Origin: Mycolicibacterium brisbanense
GTDB taxonomy: Bacteria; Actinomycetota; Actinomycetes; Mycobacteriales; Mycobacteriaceae
DNA length: 64,000 bases
Assembly (NCBI RefSeq): GCF_001570425.1
Contig: NZ_BCSX01000053.1
Span: forward strand, 62,001 to 126,000
Direction: 5' to 3'
Shown in pieces: positions 51,225 through 59,692 of this stretch. Within the stretch, counting starts at the first letter, position 1; each line of letters starts with the position of its first letter. The notes below the pieces were generated by a model. It did not search any database, was not told the origin of the DNA, and saw only the letters and a program-made list of their open reading frames with translations. A program made the translations under genes and the position numbers.

Positions 51225-52107
51225 GGTTGGTCGCGGAGAACGTATCGCACTTCTTCGGGTCACCGGTCTGATAACCCACGGTGAACCACTTCTGCCGCTC
51301 CGCGGAAGAACCGTGCGTCCACGTCTCGGGATTGACCCGGCCGCCCGACATCCTCTGGATGCGGTCGTCACCGACCGACTGGGCCGCTGACAACGCGTCG
51401 GCGATGTCCTTGTCGCTCAACGGCTGCAGGTACGGAACGCCGGTGCTCTCCTGTTTGGTGATCGATGCGTAGTGTGCCCACACCCCGGCGTAGCAGTCGG
51501 CCTGCAGCTCGGTGCGCACGCCCGCACCGTTGGCGCCCGTCGGATCCCGCTGCGCCCGGCCCAGCACGCCAAGGAGATCCTGCACGTGGTGCCCGTACTC
51601 GTGGGCCACCACGTATTCCTGCGCCAATGGCCCGCCGCTGGAACCGAATTGGTCGACCAGCACCTGGAAGAAGCCGGTATCGAAATAGGCGGTCTTGTCC
51701 GCCGGGCAGTAGAACGGGCCGACCTCGGTGGTGGCGGGGCCGCATCCGGTGTTCACCTGATTCTTGAACAGCTTCATATGCGGCCGCGTGTAGCCCTGGA
51801 GCAGTTGCGACCACACGCCGTCGACCGAGTTGCCGGTGGCCACCACGCGGCACTCCACGTACTTGTTGGCGTCGGCGCCGGTCTTGCAGTGGCTCAGGTC
51901 GATGCCTTGGGTTTGGGCGCCGCCGGTGTCGATTTGCTGTTGCTGCGGCAGGATCGTGCCGGGGTCGATGCCGAGGAACATGGCCACCACGACCACCAGC
52001 AAGCCGCCGAGACCACCGCCGATGGCCAGTCCACGACCGGGACCACGGCCCCCGCCGCCGGTCGATGTGGTGCTCGTGTCGATCTGCATACCCTCGTTGA
52101 AGGTCAT
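51217..52107 (-). CDS. YpfJ-like neutral zinc metallopeptidase
   Basis: 296 residues. A Gly-rich stretch and one transmembrane helix (about 28-48, LGGLLVVVVAMFLG) are followed by an extracytoplasmic domain with the zinc motif AHEYGHHVQ (HExxH; about 180-190) and the third-ligand region ELQADCYAGVWAHY. Cysteines at conserved positions fit an exported domain. It corresponds by position to Rv2575. The ATG at 52107 gives the compact N-terminus MTFNEGMQID; the longer frame is not supported. Divergent from the carboxylesterase. Confidence 0.88.
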   Translation of the reverse strand: MTFNEGMQIDTSTTSTGGGGRGPGRGLAIGGGLGGLLVVVVAMFLGIDPGTILPQQQQIDTGGAQTQGIDLSHCKTGADANKYVECRVVATGNSVDGVWSQLLQGYTRPHMKLFKNQVNTGCGPATTEVGPFYCPADKTAYFDTGFFQVLVDQFGSSGGPLAQEYVVAHEYGHHVQDLLGVLGRAQRDPTGANGAGVRTELQADCYAGVWAHYASITKQESTGVPYLQPLSDKDIADALSAAQSVGDDRIQRMSGGRVNPETWTHGSSAERQKWFTVGYQTGDPKKCDTFSATNLG

Positions 52108-52181
52108 CGCGTCGCTCCATCGCAATTCGCCGGTAGGTCGTACTCGACAGCGTGTCCAGCTTGCCACACTAAGATTCAGGC

Positions 52182-53684
52182 GTGTCCGTCGTCGCGGAAC
52201 ATCCGACCATCGCCCACACCTCGCTGGGGCGGCTCCGCGGCACCGTCGAGGGCGGTGTCGGGGTGTGGCGAGGTGTCGACTACGCCCAGCAACCCGTCGG
52301 GCAGCGCCGGTTCCTGGCCCCGCAACCACTGTCGGCATGGACCGGTGTGCGCGATGCCATCGAGCACGGGCCGTTGCCGCCGCAGGGCCGTTCGTTCGTC
52401 GGTGGCGGTCGCGACGACCCCAAGATCCGCGACGAAGCCTGTCTGACCGTCACCGTGTGGTCGCCCGATACGACCGGGTCGTTGCCGGTCATGGTGTGGA
52501 TTCCCGGTGGCGCATTCGTGTACGGCGCGGGTCAATTGCAGCTCTACAACGGGTCGCGACTGGCCGCCAACGGCAATGTGGTGGTGGTCAATGTCACCTA
52601 CCGGCTCGGCGTGTTCGGTGGCTTCGAGCTCAGCGACCTCGGCCCCGGTTTCGACGACAACCTGTGTCTGCGCGATCAGCTCGCGGCGCTGCGCTGGGTG
52701 CGCGACAACATTGCCGCGTTCGGTGGGGACCCCGATCAAGTCACGGTGTTCGGCGAATCCGCCGGTGCCACCTCGGTACTGGCGCTGCTGGCCAGCCCGG
52801 CTGCGAAGGGGCTGTTCGCTCGCGCCATCGCGCAGAGCCCGGCGCTGCCGCTGATCGCCGACCGCGACACCCGCGCCCGCCAGGCGCGACGCTTCCTGTC
52901 TGAGCTCGGCGTCGGAGCCGAAGTGGTCAAGACCTTGCCGCAGCGGCAGCTGCGTCGTGCGGCCGGGCAGTTGCAGCTGGAAAGTGCGCAGCGCACACCG
53001 ACATTGGCCTACGGGCTGACCCATGGCGTCGACCTGCTGCCGACGCATCCCATCGAGGCCGCCCGCAGCGGCGCGGTCGGCCACGTGCCGTTGATCATCG
53101 GGACCAACAGTCACGAGGCTTCGATGTTCGCGTGGGGCAAGCCGCCGATGCTGCCGACCACCCGCGCGGGCATCCACGCCTTCTTCGCGCGCACCGATCC
53201 GTCCGCGGAGTCCCGGGTGCTGGCCGCCTATCCGGACTTCCCGCGCCGCAGTGCGTTGATCGCCATCGGCTCCGATGCCATGTTCGGGGCCCCGACGTGG
53301 GCCTTCGCCGACGCCTACAGTGCTCACGCGCCGACTCACGCCTACCGGTTCGACCACACCACCTGGACGCTCAAAGTGCTGGGGCTGGGTGCCACCCACG
53401 GCAGCGAGATCGTCCACATCCAGCACAGTTACAGCTCGTACCTGGGTCGCAAGCTGCACCCGCTGGGGCGGCGCGTGCAACCGTCGGTGGGCAGGCGCAT
53501 GCAACGCACCTGGCTGGACTTCGCGACCGCGGAATTCTCCGCACACGAGGAGAGCGGGATGTTCCAGGATTGGCCGCAGTACGACACCGACCGGCGGTTG
53601 ACGCGGGTGATCCGGTCGACCCGCGACGAGACGGTCGAGGATCCCGACGCGGTCAGACGGACGGCGTGGGAAGGCGTGTACTAG
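52182..53684 (+). CDS. Type-B carboxylesterase
   Basis: 500 residues of the cholinesterase-like carboxylesterase family. The oxyanion hole is in WIPGGAFVYGAG, the nucleophile in FGESAGATS (Ser near 192), the acid in the GTNSHEASMF region and the His in a later segment. There is no signal peptide, so cytosolic. It hydrolyses esters of unknown identity. The GTG at 52182 is 74 bases from the divergent YpfJ-like start. Confidence 0.88.
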   Translation: MSVVAEHPTIAHTSLGRLRGTVEGGVGVWRGVDYAQQPVGQRRFLAPQPLSAWTGVRDAIEHGPLPPQGRSFVGGGRDDPKIRDEACLTVTVWSPDTTGSLPVMVWIPGGAFVYGAGQLQLYNGSRLAANGNVVVVNVTYRLGVFGGFELSDLGPGFDDNLCLRDQLAALRWVRDNIAAFGGDPDQVTVFGESAGATSVLALLASPAAKGLFARAIAQSPALPLIADRDTRARQARRFLSELGVGAEVVKTLPQRQLRRAAGQLQLESAQRTPTLAYGLTHGVDLLPTHPIEAARSGAVGHVPLIIGTNSHEASMFAWGKPPMLPTTRAGIHAFFARTDPSAESRVLAAYPDFPRRSALIAIGSDAMFGAPTWAFADAYSAHAPTHAYRFDHTTWTLKVLGLGATHGSEIVHIQHSYSSYLGRKLHPLGRRVQPSVGRRMQRTWLDFATAEFSAHEESGMFQDWPQYDTDRRLTRVIRSTRDETVEDPDAVRRTAWEGVY

Positions 53685-53700
53685 CCGGCGTCGACAGGCG

Positions 53701-54207
53701 CTATGTGGTGGCGAACCGCTTGTCGGTGTAGCGCCGCAGATTGTGCAGGAACCGCTGGAACAACCACGCCATGACGGGCCGGCCCAGCGTCATGCCGAGC
53801 CGGCCGGCGATGCCGCTGGGCTTCATCGCCATCACCCAGGTCAAGTGACATCCGTCGGTGGTTTCCACGACGCGGTAGTCCTCCGCGAACGCCGAGATGG
53901 CATCCGACGTGCTGGTGTTGAAGCGGAATGCCATGTGGGAGAAGGGTTCCCATGCGAGGAACTCTTCGTTGCCGGTGATGTGGCCGCGCATCGAGACAGT
54001 GCGGGTGGTGCCGACGCCGCGGGGTTCGGGGCTGGTCCACTCGACGTTGGTGATGACCGTCGCCCAGTGCGGCCAGGATGTCTCGTCGGCGAGCACCTCG
54101 AAGAGTTGCTCGGGCGTGATCGCCAGGTCGACCGTGCTGACGAAGCGGAACGGTGCGGAGTCGATGAAGTCCAGGTCGACGCGCTCGCAGTCGTAGGTCC
54201 GGGCCAT
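53701..54207 (-). CDS. SRPBCC-domain protein (polyketide cyclase-like)
   Basis: 168 residues with VSTVDLAITPEQLFEVLADETSWPHWATVITNVEWTSP and a C-terminal helix ending LFQRFLHNLRRYTD, typical of START-like ligand-binding proteins. Probably the Rv2574 counterpart by position. It has no ribosome site; a 10-bp inverted repeat ends two bases upstream of the ATG. It converges with the carboxylesterase. Confidence 0.8.
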   Translation of the reverse strand: MARTYDCERVDLDFIDSAPFRFVSTVDLAITPEQLFEVLADETSWPHWATVITNVEWTSPEPRGVGTTRTVSMRGHITGNEEFLAWEPFSHMAFRFNTSTSDAISAFAEDYRVVETTDGCHLTWVMAMKPSGIAGRLGMTLGRPVMAWLFQRFLHNLRRYTDKRFATT

Positions 54208-54208
54208 G

Positions 54209-54237
54209 AGTAGACACCCTAGGGCAAGGTGTCTACT
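54209..54237. promoter_or_regulatory. Perfect 10-bp inverted repeat before the SRPBCC gene
   Basis: AGTAGACACC (54209-54218) and GGTGTCTACT (54228-54237) pair perfectly around nine bases. The repeat sits between the stop of the reductase gene (54244) and the ATG of the SRPBCC gene (54207) on the minus strand. It could be a terminator hairpin for the former, an operator for the latter, or a structure sequestering the start. Confidence 0.55.
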
Positions 54238-54243
54238 GACCGG

Positions 54244-55125
54244 TCAGCCCGGCCCGTCACCGGCCGCGGCCAGCAGCGGCACCACCACGTCACTGATCGG
54301 AGTGGGCAGCCCGTGAACGGCACCCTTGCGCTGGATCACGCCGTTGCGGATATCCCACTCCAACGGCCTGCCGGCTTCGCGGTCGGTCAGCATCGACGTG
54401 GTCAGGTCCACCGGATACCGCGCGAGCATGTCGACGATCTCATCGATCACGGAATCGGCCAGCGTGGCTCCCTCGGCCCGGGCCACGGCAAGGCATTCGG
54501 CCAGGTACTCGCGGGCCAGGGCGGCGACGTCGTCGCGCCGGAACATCCCCGAGCGTCGGCCGGACAGGACCATCAGTCCGACGACGGCGTTGACCAGCAG
54601 CTTGCGCCACGCCGCGCTGAGGAAGTCGGGATCCAGCTCCACCGCGTCGGGCGCGAACAGCTCGGCGACCGCACGGGCGGCGGCATTGTCGGGCAGCACG
54701 AGACGTAGCGGATTGCGCAGCCGCACCCAGCCCTGCGGCATCGTCTCGGCGGAGATCCAGATCGCCGCGGGCACCACCGTGCCGGCCGGACAGTATCGGC
54801 CGACCCGCTCGACCTGCTCGACGCCGTTCTGCAGCGCGCACACCACGGTGTCGGCGCCGCACAGCCGGGCCAGCCACGTCGCGGCCGCGGCGTTCTGCGT
54901 GTCCTTGACCGCGAGGAACACCACCGCGGCAGGCCCTTCGACAGCGTCCGGGTCGGTGCGCACCGGACCCGGCACGATGATCGGCTCGCCGTCGTCCGGG
55001 CGCACCTCGATCGACTCGCGCGGGGTTCGTCCGTACACCTCGACCCGGTGTCCGCCGGCGTGCAGATATGCCGCTACGGCCGAGCCGATGGCACCGGGTC
55101 CGACGACCGCGATGGGGGAGTTCAC
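54244..55125 (-). CDS. Ketopantoate reductase-like oxidoreductase
   Basis: 293 residues with the N-terminal dinucleotide fold IAVVGPGAIGSAVAAYL and the ApbA/PanE C-terminal domain carrying WRKLLVNAVVGLMVLSGRRSGMF, including the catalytic-region Lys and Asn. It reduces a 2-oxo acid such as ketopantoate with NADPH, or acts on another substrate; orthologue by position of Rv2573. The GTG at 55125 gives a short start; an in-frame TTG at 55134 is possible. Divergent from aspS. Confidence 0.85.
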   Translation of the reverse strand: MNSPIAVVGPGAIGSAVAAYLHAGGHRVEVYGRTPRESIEVRPDDGEPIIVPGPVRTDPDAVEGPAAVVFLAVKDTQNAAAATWLARLCGADTVVCALQNGVEQVERVGRYCPAGTVVPAAIWISAETMPQGWVRLRNPLRLVLPDNAAARAVAELFAPDAVELDPDFLSAAWRKLLVNAVVGLMVLSGRRSGMFRRDDVAALAREYLAECLAVARAEGATLADSVIDEIVDMLARYPVDLTTSMLTDREAGRPLEWDIRNGVIQRKGAVHGLPTPISDVVVPLLAAAGDGPG

Positions 55126-55199
55126 GATCGCCAAGTTACCGGTGCCGACCCACTCTCTAGACTGGTCACTCGTCCCACCCGTCTTAATGAGGAGTATTT

Positions 55200-56975
55200 G
55201 TGCTGCGCAGTCATGCCGCCGGTTCGTTGCGGGCCACCGATGCCGGTCAGACGGTGACGTTGGCGGGTTGGGTGGCGCGTCGTCGTGACCACGGCGGCGT
55301 CATCTTCATCGACCTGCGCGACGCGTCCGGTGTGTCACAGGTGGTGTTCCGCGAGGGCGACGTGCTGGCTGCCGCGCACCGGCTGCGCGCGGAGTTCTGC
55401 ATCGCGGTGACCGGGGTGGTCGAGGTCCGCCCGGAGGGCAACGAGAACGCCGAGATCCCGACCGGTCAGATCGAGGTCAACGCGACATCGTTGACCGTGC
55501 TGGGGGAGAGCGCACCGCTGCCGTTCCAGCTCGACGAGACCGCCGGTGAGGAAGCCCGGCTGCGTTACCGCTACCTGGACCTGCGCCGCGACGGCCCGGG
55601 CCATGCAATTCGCTTGCGCTCGAAGGTCAATGCGGCCGCGCGCGCCGTGCTGGCCGAACACGACTTCGTGGAGATCGAGACTCCGACGCTGACGCGGTCG
55701 ACGCCGGAGGGCGCCCGGGACTTCCTGGTGCCTGCGCGCCTGCAGCCCGGCTCGTTCTACGCGTTGCCGCAGAGCCCGCAGTTGTTCAAGCAGCTGCTCA
55801 TGGTCGCCGGGATGGAGCGGTACTACCAGATCGCGCGCTGCTACCGCGACGAGGATTTCCGCGCCGACCGGCAGCCCGAGTTCACCCAGCTCGACATGGA
55901 GCTCAGCTTCGTCGAGGCCGACGACGTCATCGCCATCGCCGAAGAAGTGCTCCGGGCCGTGTGGGCGACGATCGGCTACGACCTGCAGCTGCCGCTGCCG
56001 CGGATCAGTTATGCCGAGGCGATACGCCGGTTCGGCTCTGACAAGCCCGACCTGCGGTTCGGTGTGGAACTCGTCGAGTGCACCGAGTACTTCAAGGACA
56101 CCACGTTCCGGGTGTTCCAGGCGCCGTACGTCGGCGCTGTCGTGATGCCCGGCGGAGCGTCGCAGCCGCGCCGCACGCTCGACGGCTGGCAGGAGTTCGC
56201 CAAGCAGCGAGGGCACAAGGGCCTGGCGTACGTGCTCGTGGGCGAGGACGGCACGCTCGGCGGCCCGGTGGCCAAGAACCTCACCGACGCCGAACGTGAC
56301 GGGCTGACCGAGCACGTCGGCGCCAAGCCCGGGGACTGCATCTTCTTCGCCGCCGGTCCCGCCAAGGGCGCCCGCGCGCTGCTCGGTGCCACCCGCATCG
56401 AGATCGCCAAGCGGCTCGACCTCATCGACCCGAACGCGTGGGCATTCACCTGGGTGGTGGACTTCCCGATGTTCGAGTCCGCCGACGAGGCCACGGCTTC
56501 CGGTGACGTCGCGGTGGGCTCGGGCGCCTGGACCGCGGTGCACCATGCCTTCACCGCACCGAAGCCCGAGTCGGAAAGCACGTTCGACACCGACCCCGGC
56601 AACGCGTTGTCCGACGCCTACGACATCGTCTGCAACGGCAACGAGATCGGTGGCGGGTCGATCCGTATCCATCGCAGGGATCTGCAGGAGCGGGTGTTCG
56701 CGATGATGGGAATCGGCCACGACGAAGCTCAGGAGCAGTTCGGATTCCTGTTGGACGCGTTCGCCTTCGGTGCACCTCCGCACGGCGGCATCGCCTTCGG
56801 CTGGGACCGCGTCACCGCGCTGCTCGCGGGTGTCGACTCGATCCGCGAGGTCATCGCCTTCCCGAAGTCGGGCGGCGGCGTAGACCCCCTGACCGACGCG
56901 CCGGCACCCATCACCGAACAGCAGCGTAAGGAATCCGGAATAGACGCCAAGCCGGAGAAGCTGGAAAAGGCATGA
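55200..56975 (+). CDS. aspS: Aspartyl-tRNA synthetase
   Basis: Class IIb synthetase of 591 residues. The N-terminal OB-fold anticodon domain contains VTLAGWVARRRDHGGVIFIDLRD. The catalytic core has SPQLFKQLLMVAGMERYYQIARCYRDEDFRADRQPEFTQLD (motif 2 region), a bacterial insertion domain, and motif 3 FGAPPHGGIAFGWDR. Many actinobacterial AspRS are non-discriminating and also serve Asn-tRNA via GatCAB; this cannot be read directly here. GAGGAG lies five bases before the GTG at 55200. Confidence 0.96.
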   Translation: MLRSHAAGSLRATDAGQTVTLAGWVARRRDHGGVIFIDLRDASGVSQVVFREGDVLAAAHRLRAEFCIAVTGVVEVRPEGNENAEIPTGQIEVNATSLTVLGESAPLPFQLDETAGEEARLRYRYLDLRRDGPGHAIRLRSKVNAAARAVLAEHDFVEIETPTLTRSTPEGARDFLVPARLQPGSFYALPQSPQLFKQLLMVAGMERYYQIARCYRDEDFRADRQPEFTQLDMELSFVEADDVIAIAEEVLRAVWATIGYDLQLPLPRISYAEAIRRFGSDKPDLRFGVELVECTEYFKDTTFRVFQAPYVGAVVMPGGASQPRRTLDGWQEFAKQRGHKGLAYVLVGEDGTLGGPVAKNLTDAERDGLTEHVGAKPGDCIFFAAGPAKGARALLGATRIEIAKRLDLIDPNAWAFTWVVDFPMFESADEATASGDVAVGSGAWTAVHHAFTAPKPESESTFDTDPGNALSDAYDIVCNGNEIGGGSIRIHRRDLQERVFAMMGIGHDEAQEQFGFLLDAFAFGAPPHGGIAFGWDRVTALLAGVDSIREVIAFPKSGGGVDPLTDAPAPITEQQRKESGIDAKPEKLEKA

Positions 56976-57421
56976 CCGAAATAGACCAGGAGAAGCTGTT
57001 CAGCGACCAGGCCGCGCTCGATGCGTTCAACCGTGGCGTGGTCGAGGAATTCCGCGCCAACGGTGGCAAGGTCGGTGGACAGTTCGAGGGTGGCAACTTG
57101 CTGTTGCTGCACACCACGGGTGCCAAGTCCGGCAAGCCGCGGCTGACCCCGCTGGCCTACGTCACCGTCGAGGGCAAGATGCTCATCGTCGGTTCGTACG
57201 CGGGTGCGCCCAAAGATCCTGCGTGGGTGCACAATCTGCGGGCCAATCCGCAGGTGCGCATCGAGGTCGGCGGCGAGACCTACGATGCCACCGCGCGTGA
57301 GCTGCCCGCCGGCGAGCGCGACGCGACGTACCCGAAGCTGACCGAGCTGGCACCGGCATTCGCTGAATACCAGTCCAAGACCAGCCGGGTGATCCCGCTG
57401 TTCGAGCTGGTCCGCGCTTAG
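56972..57421 (+). CDS. Ddn-like deazaflavin (F420)-dependent nitroreductase/quinone reductase family
   Basis: 149 residues of the split beta-barrel DDN family: NLLLLHTTGAKSGKPRLTPL, VGSYAGAPKDPAWVHNLRANPQVRIEVGG and a C-terminal segment ending RVIPLFEL. Members use F420H2 to reduce quinones or nitro-compounds at the inner membrane face. The ATG overlaps the aspS stop, so it is co-transcribed with aspS. Converges with the next gene, sharing TTAG at the stop codons. Confidence 0.88.
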   Translation: MTEIDQEKLFSDQAALDAFNRGVVEEFRANGGKVGGQFEGGNLLLLHTTGAKSGKPRLTPLAYVTVEGKMLIVGSYAGAPKDPAWVHNLRANPQVRIEVGGETYDATARELPAGERDATYPKLTELAPAFAEYQSKTSRVIPLFELVRA

Positions 57422-58359
57422 GCGTCGTCCCAGATCGGTTGCAACCGCATCAGCTGTTCGTCACGCCATCGGACCCGGGCGTCCCAGTCCGCCAGCGGCA
57501 GCAGCCGGCGGCGCTGCGCGGTGGCTTCGGCCACCAGGTCTGCGGTCCATGGATCGTGTTGTCCGCGTTCGGCACCCATGCGTGCGTAGGCGGGACCCAA
57601 CTTCTCGGCATGCGACTGCAGCCCGCCGCGCGTGTTGAGGTCCGCAGTCTCGAACGGGCCGATGACGCTCCAGCGGCGGCCCAGCCCGCTGCGGACCACC
57701 TCGTCGATATCGTCGACGTCGGCGACGCCGTCGCGCAGCAGGCAGTAGGCCTCGCGTAGCAGGGCGCCCTGCAACCGGTTGAAGATGAACCCCTCGACCT
57801 CCCGCCGCACCAGCACCGGTCGCAGGCCCGCCGACCGGTACACGGACATGGCCCGGTCGGTGACCGCGGGCGCCGTGACCGTCGATGGCACCACTTCGAT
57901 CACCGGCAACAGGGCCGGCGGGTTGCCCGGGTGGCCGACCAGGACCCGCTCGGCGAGCCCGGCCGGCATGTCCTTGACGAGTTCGCCGGGCACGATCGCC
58001 GAACTCGAGCTGGCGATCGGCACGTCGTCGGCGGTGTGCGACGCGGCGTCGTGGAGCAGGGGCCGTTTCAGCTCGAGCCGTTCGGGCGCGCACTCCTGCA
58101 CGAAGCCCGCACCCGACAGCGCGTCGGGCAGCTCGGTGGTGAACCGGACGCAATCGCTCACCGCCTGCGGGTCGGGCAGCCGGCCGTAGGCGTGCAGCTG
58201 CGCGAGGCGCTGCGCCAGCTCCGCTCGGGCGCGCTCGTGTGCGGTCGTCACCGGGTCGTACAGCGTGACCGGAGAACCTTTGCGGGCGAACAGGATTGCG
58301 AACGAGACGCCGATCGAGCCGGCGCCGAGCACCGCAACAGGAGGGGACTGCTCCGGCAT
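57418..58359 (-). CDS. 3-hydroxyacyl-CoA dehydrogenase family protein
   Basis: 313 residues: the NAD-binding Rossmann start VAVLGAGSIGVSFAILFARKG, FVQECAPERLELK with the catalytic-region Glu, VGHPGNPPALLPVIEVVPS with the active-site His, and a C-terminal helical domain with EGFIFNRLQGALLREA. It oxidises a 3-hydroxy acid or its CoA ester. The ATG at 58359 overlaps the alcohol dehydrogenase stop by one base (TGATG). Last gene of the ALDH/ADH operon. Confidence 0.87.
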   Translation of the reverse strand: MPEQSPPVAVLGAGSIGVSFAILFARKGSPVTLYDPVTTAHERARAELAQRLAQLHAYGRLPDPQAVSDCVRFTTELPDALSGAGFVQECAPERLELKRPLLHDAASHTADDVPIASSSSAIVPGELVKDMPAGLAERVLVGHPGNPPALLPVIEVVPSTVTAPAVTDRAMSVYRSAGLRPVLVRREVEGFIFNRLQGALLREAYCLLRDGVADVDDIDEVVRSGLGRRWSVIGPFETADLNTRGGLQSHAEKLGPAYARMGAERGQHDPWTADLVAEATAQRRRLLPLADWDARVRWRDEQLMRLQPIWDDA

Positions 58360-59627
58360 CACTGCCACCAGGACCGGTCGCCGTCGTAGCCGCGCTCGAG
58401 GATGCCGACGATCGAATCCGCGGTGAGATCCCGCGGATTGTTGGCCGTCAACCGGGTGGCCAGCATGGCCTGATCGGCGACGAACCGGAAATCGCCCGGT
58501 TGCAGGCCCAGCGTCCGCAGGTCCAGCGGGGCGCCCAGGGCCGCCAGGATCTCCTCGATCCGCTCGATCGCCCGATGTGCTTGGGTCAGTTCAGGATCCG
58601 TCGGCGCCGCAACCCCGAGGAGTCGGCCGATCTGGGCGAACTCGACGACGCGGGTGGGCAGGTTGTAGCGCATCACATAGGGCAACAGGGCACTGATCCC
58701 GAATCCGTGCGGGGTGTGGGTGAGGTTGCCGATCGGCGACTGGATGGCGTGCGCTCCCGCGGTGCCCGCCGTGTTGATCGCCATCCCGGCGCAGTACGCC
58801 CCGAACAGCGTGTCGGAGCGGGCCTGCAGGTCGCCGGGCCGGACCGCGACGGCGGGCAGTGACGTGTTGAGCAGTGCCAGGCCGGTGCGGGCGTAGGTGT
58901 CGGCGAGCAGGTTCTTGCCGGCGTACAGCTTGGTCGCGAGGTCGTCGGCGGACGGGTTCTTGGCCCGTCCGGTGAACGATTCGATGAGATGCGACAGCGC
59001 ATCCGCCCCGGCGGCCGCGGTCAGGCCGGGCGGGCAGGTCAGTGTCAGCTCGGGATCGATGACAGCCGCGTACGCCTCCAGATGCGGGCTGGCCACCCCC
59101 ACCTTCATGCCCTTGTCCTCGTCGTAGATCACCGAGATGCAGGTGACCTCGGCGCCCGTGCCGCCGGTGGTGGGCACGGTGATGACCGGGCAACCGGGGC
59201 CGGGCACCACGAACTCCCCGTAGTAGTCCCGCACGTCACCGCCGTTGGCGAGCACGACGGACGCCACCTTCGCCAGATCCATGCAGGAACCGCCACCGAT
59301 GCCGATGATCGCGTCGACGGCTGATGCGCTGAACCGGTCGGTGATGTCGACGACGTTGCGGCGCGGCAGATCCGGCTCGGTGCCCGCGTAGACCATCGTC
59401 GTCACGCCCCGTTCGGCCAGGCCGTCGACGAGTGCGGCGAATTCGGGACTCTCGGCCATCCTGGCGTCGGTCACCAGCAGCACCCGCTCGGCGATCCCGG
59501 CCGCCAGTTGCGGGATCTGCCTGCGCTGGCCCGGCCCGAACAGGACGGTGGTGGGCTGGCGCAGCAGCCCGAGCCCCAGTTCGTTCTCGGTGCGCCGCGG
59601 CTCGATGGCGGTCGTCGGTGCGCTCAT
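58359..59627 (-). CDS. Iron-containing alcohol dehydrogenase
   Basis: 422 residues of the group III metal alcohol dehydrogenase family: GIGGGSCMDLAKV for NAD(P), VPTTGGTGAEVT, and the metal ligands in DALSHLIES and HTPHGFGISALLPYVM. It interconverts an alcohol and aldehyde, with NAD(P). The ATG at 59627 has GAGGTGG four bases before it; the longer frame to 59681 overlaps the micro-ORF. It is third in the operon, coupled to the 22-codon ORF upstream and the hydroxyacyl dehydrogenase downstream. Confidence 0.9.
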   Translation of the reverse strand: MSAPTTAIEPRRTENELGLGLLRQPTTVLFGPGQRRQIPQLAAGIAERVLLVTDARMAESPEFAALVDGLAERGVTTMVYAGTEPDLPRRNVVDITDRFSASAVDAIIGIGGGSCMDLAKVASVVLANGGDVRDYYGEFVVPGPGCPVITVPTTGGTGAEVTCISVIYDEDKGMKVGVASPHLEAYAAVIDPELTLTCPPGLTAAAGADALSHLIESFTGRAKNPSADDLATKLYAGKNLLADTYARTGLALLNTSLPAVAVRPGDLQARSDTLFGAYCAGMAINTAGTAGAHAIQSPIGNLTHTPHGFGISALLPYVMRYNLPTRVVEFAQIGRLLGVAAPTDPELTQAHRAIERIEEILAALGAPLDLRTLGLQPGDFRFVADQAMLATRLTANNPRDLTADSIVGILERGYDGDRSWWQ

Positions 59628-59692
59628 GCGGCCACCTCGCAGGCTCGGTCGCCGCATGTCATCCGTTGATTCGCTCCGCAAGCGTCGCTCAT
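59624..59692 (-). CDS. 22-residue cysteine-containing micro-ORF between ALDH and ADH
   Basis: MSDACGANQRMTCGDRACEVAA, 22 codons. AGAGGG lies six bases before its ATG, a strong ribosome site. The ATG overlaps the aldehyde dehydrogenase stop (ATGA), and its own TGA overlaps the alcohol dehydrogenase ATG (ATGA). Three cysteines are spaced C-x7-C-x4-C. It could be a translated coupler, a small metal- or redox-binding peptide, or a ribosomally made precursor. No family is recognised. Confidence 0.6.
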   Translation of the reverse strand: MSDACGANQRMTCGDRACEVAA

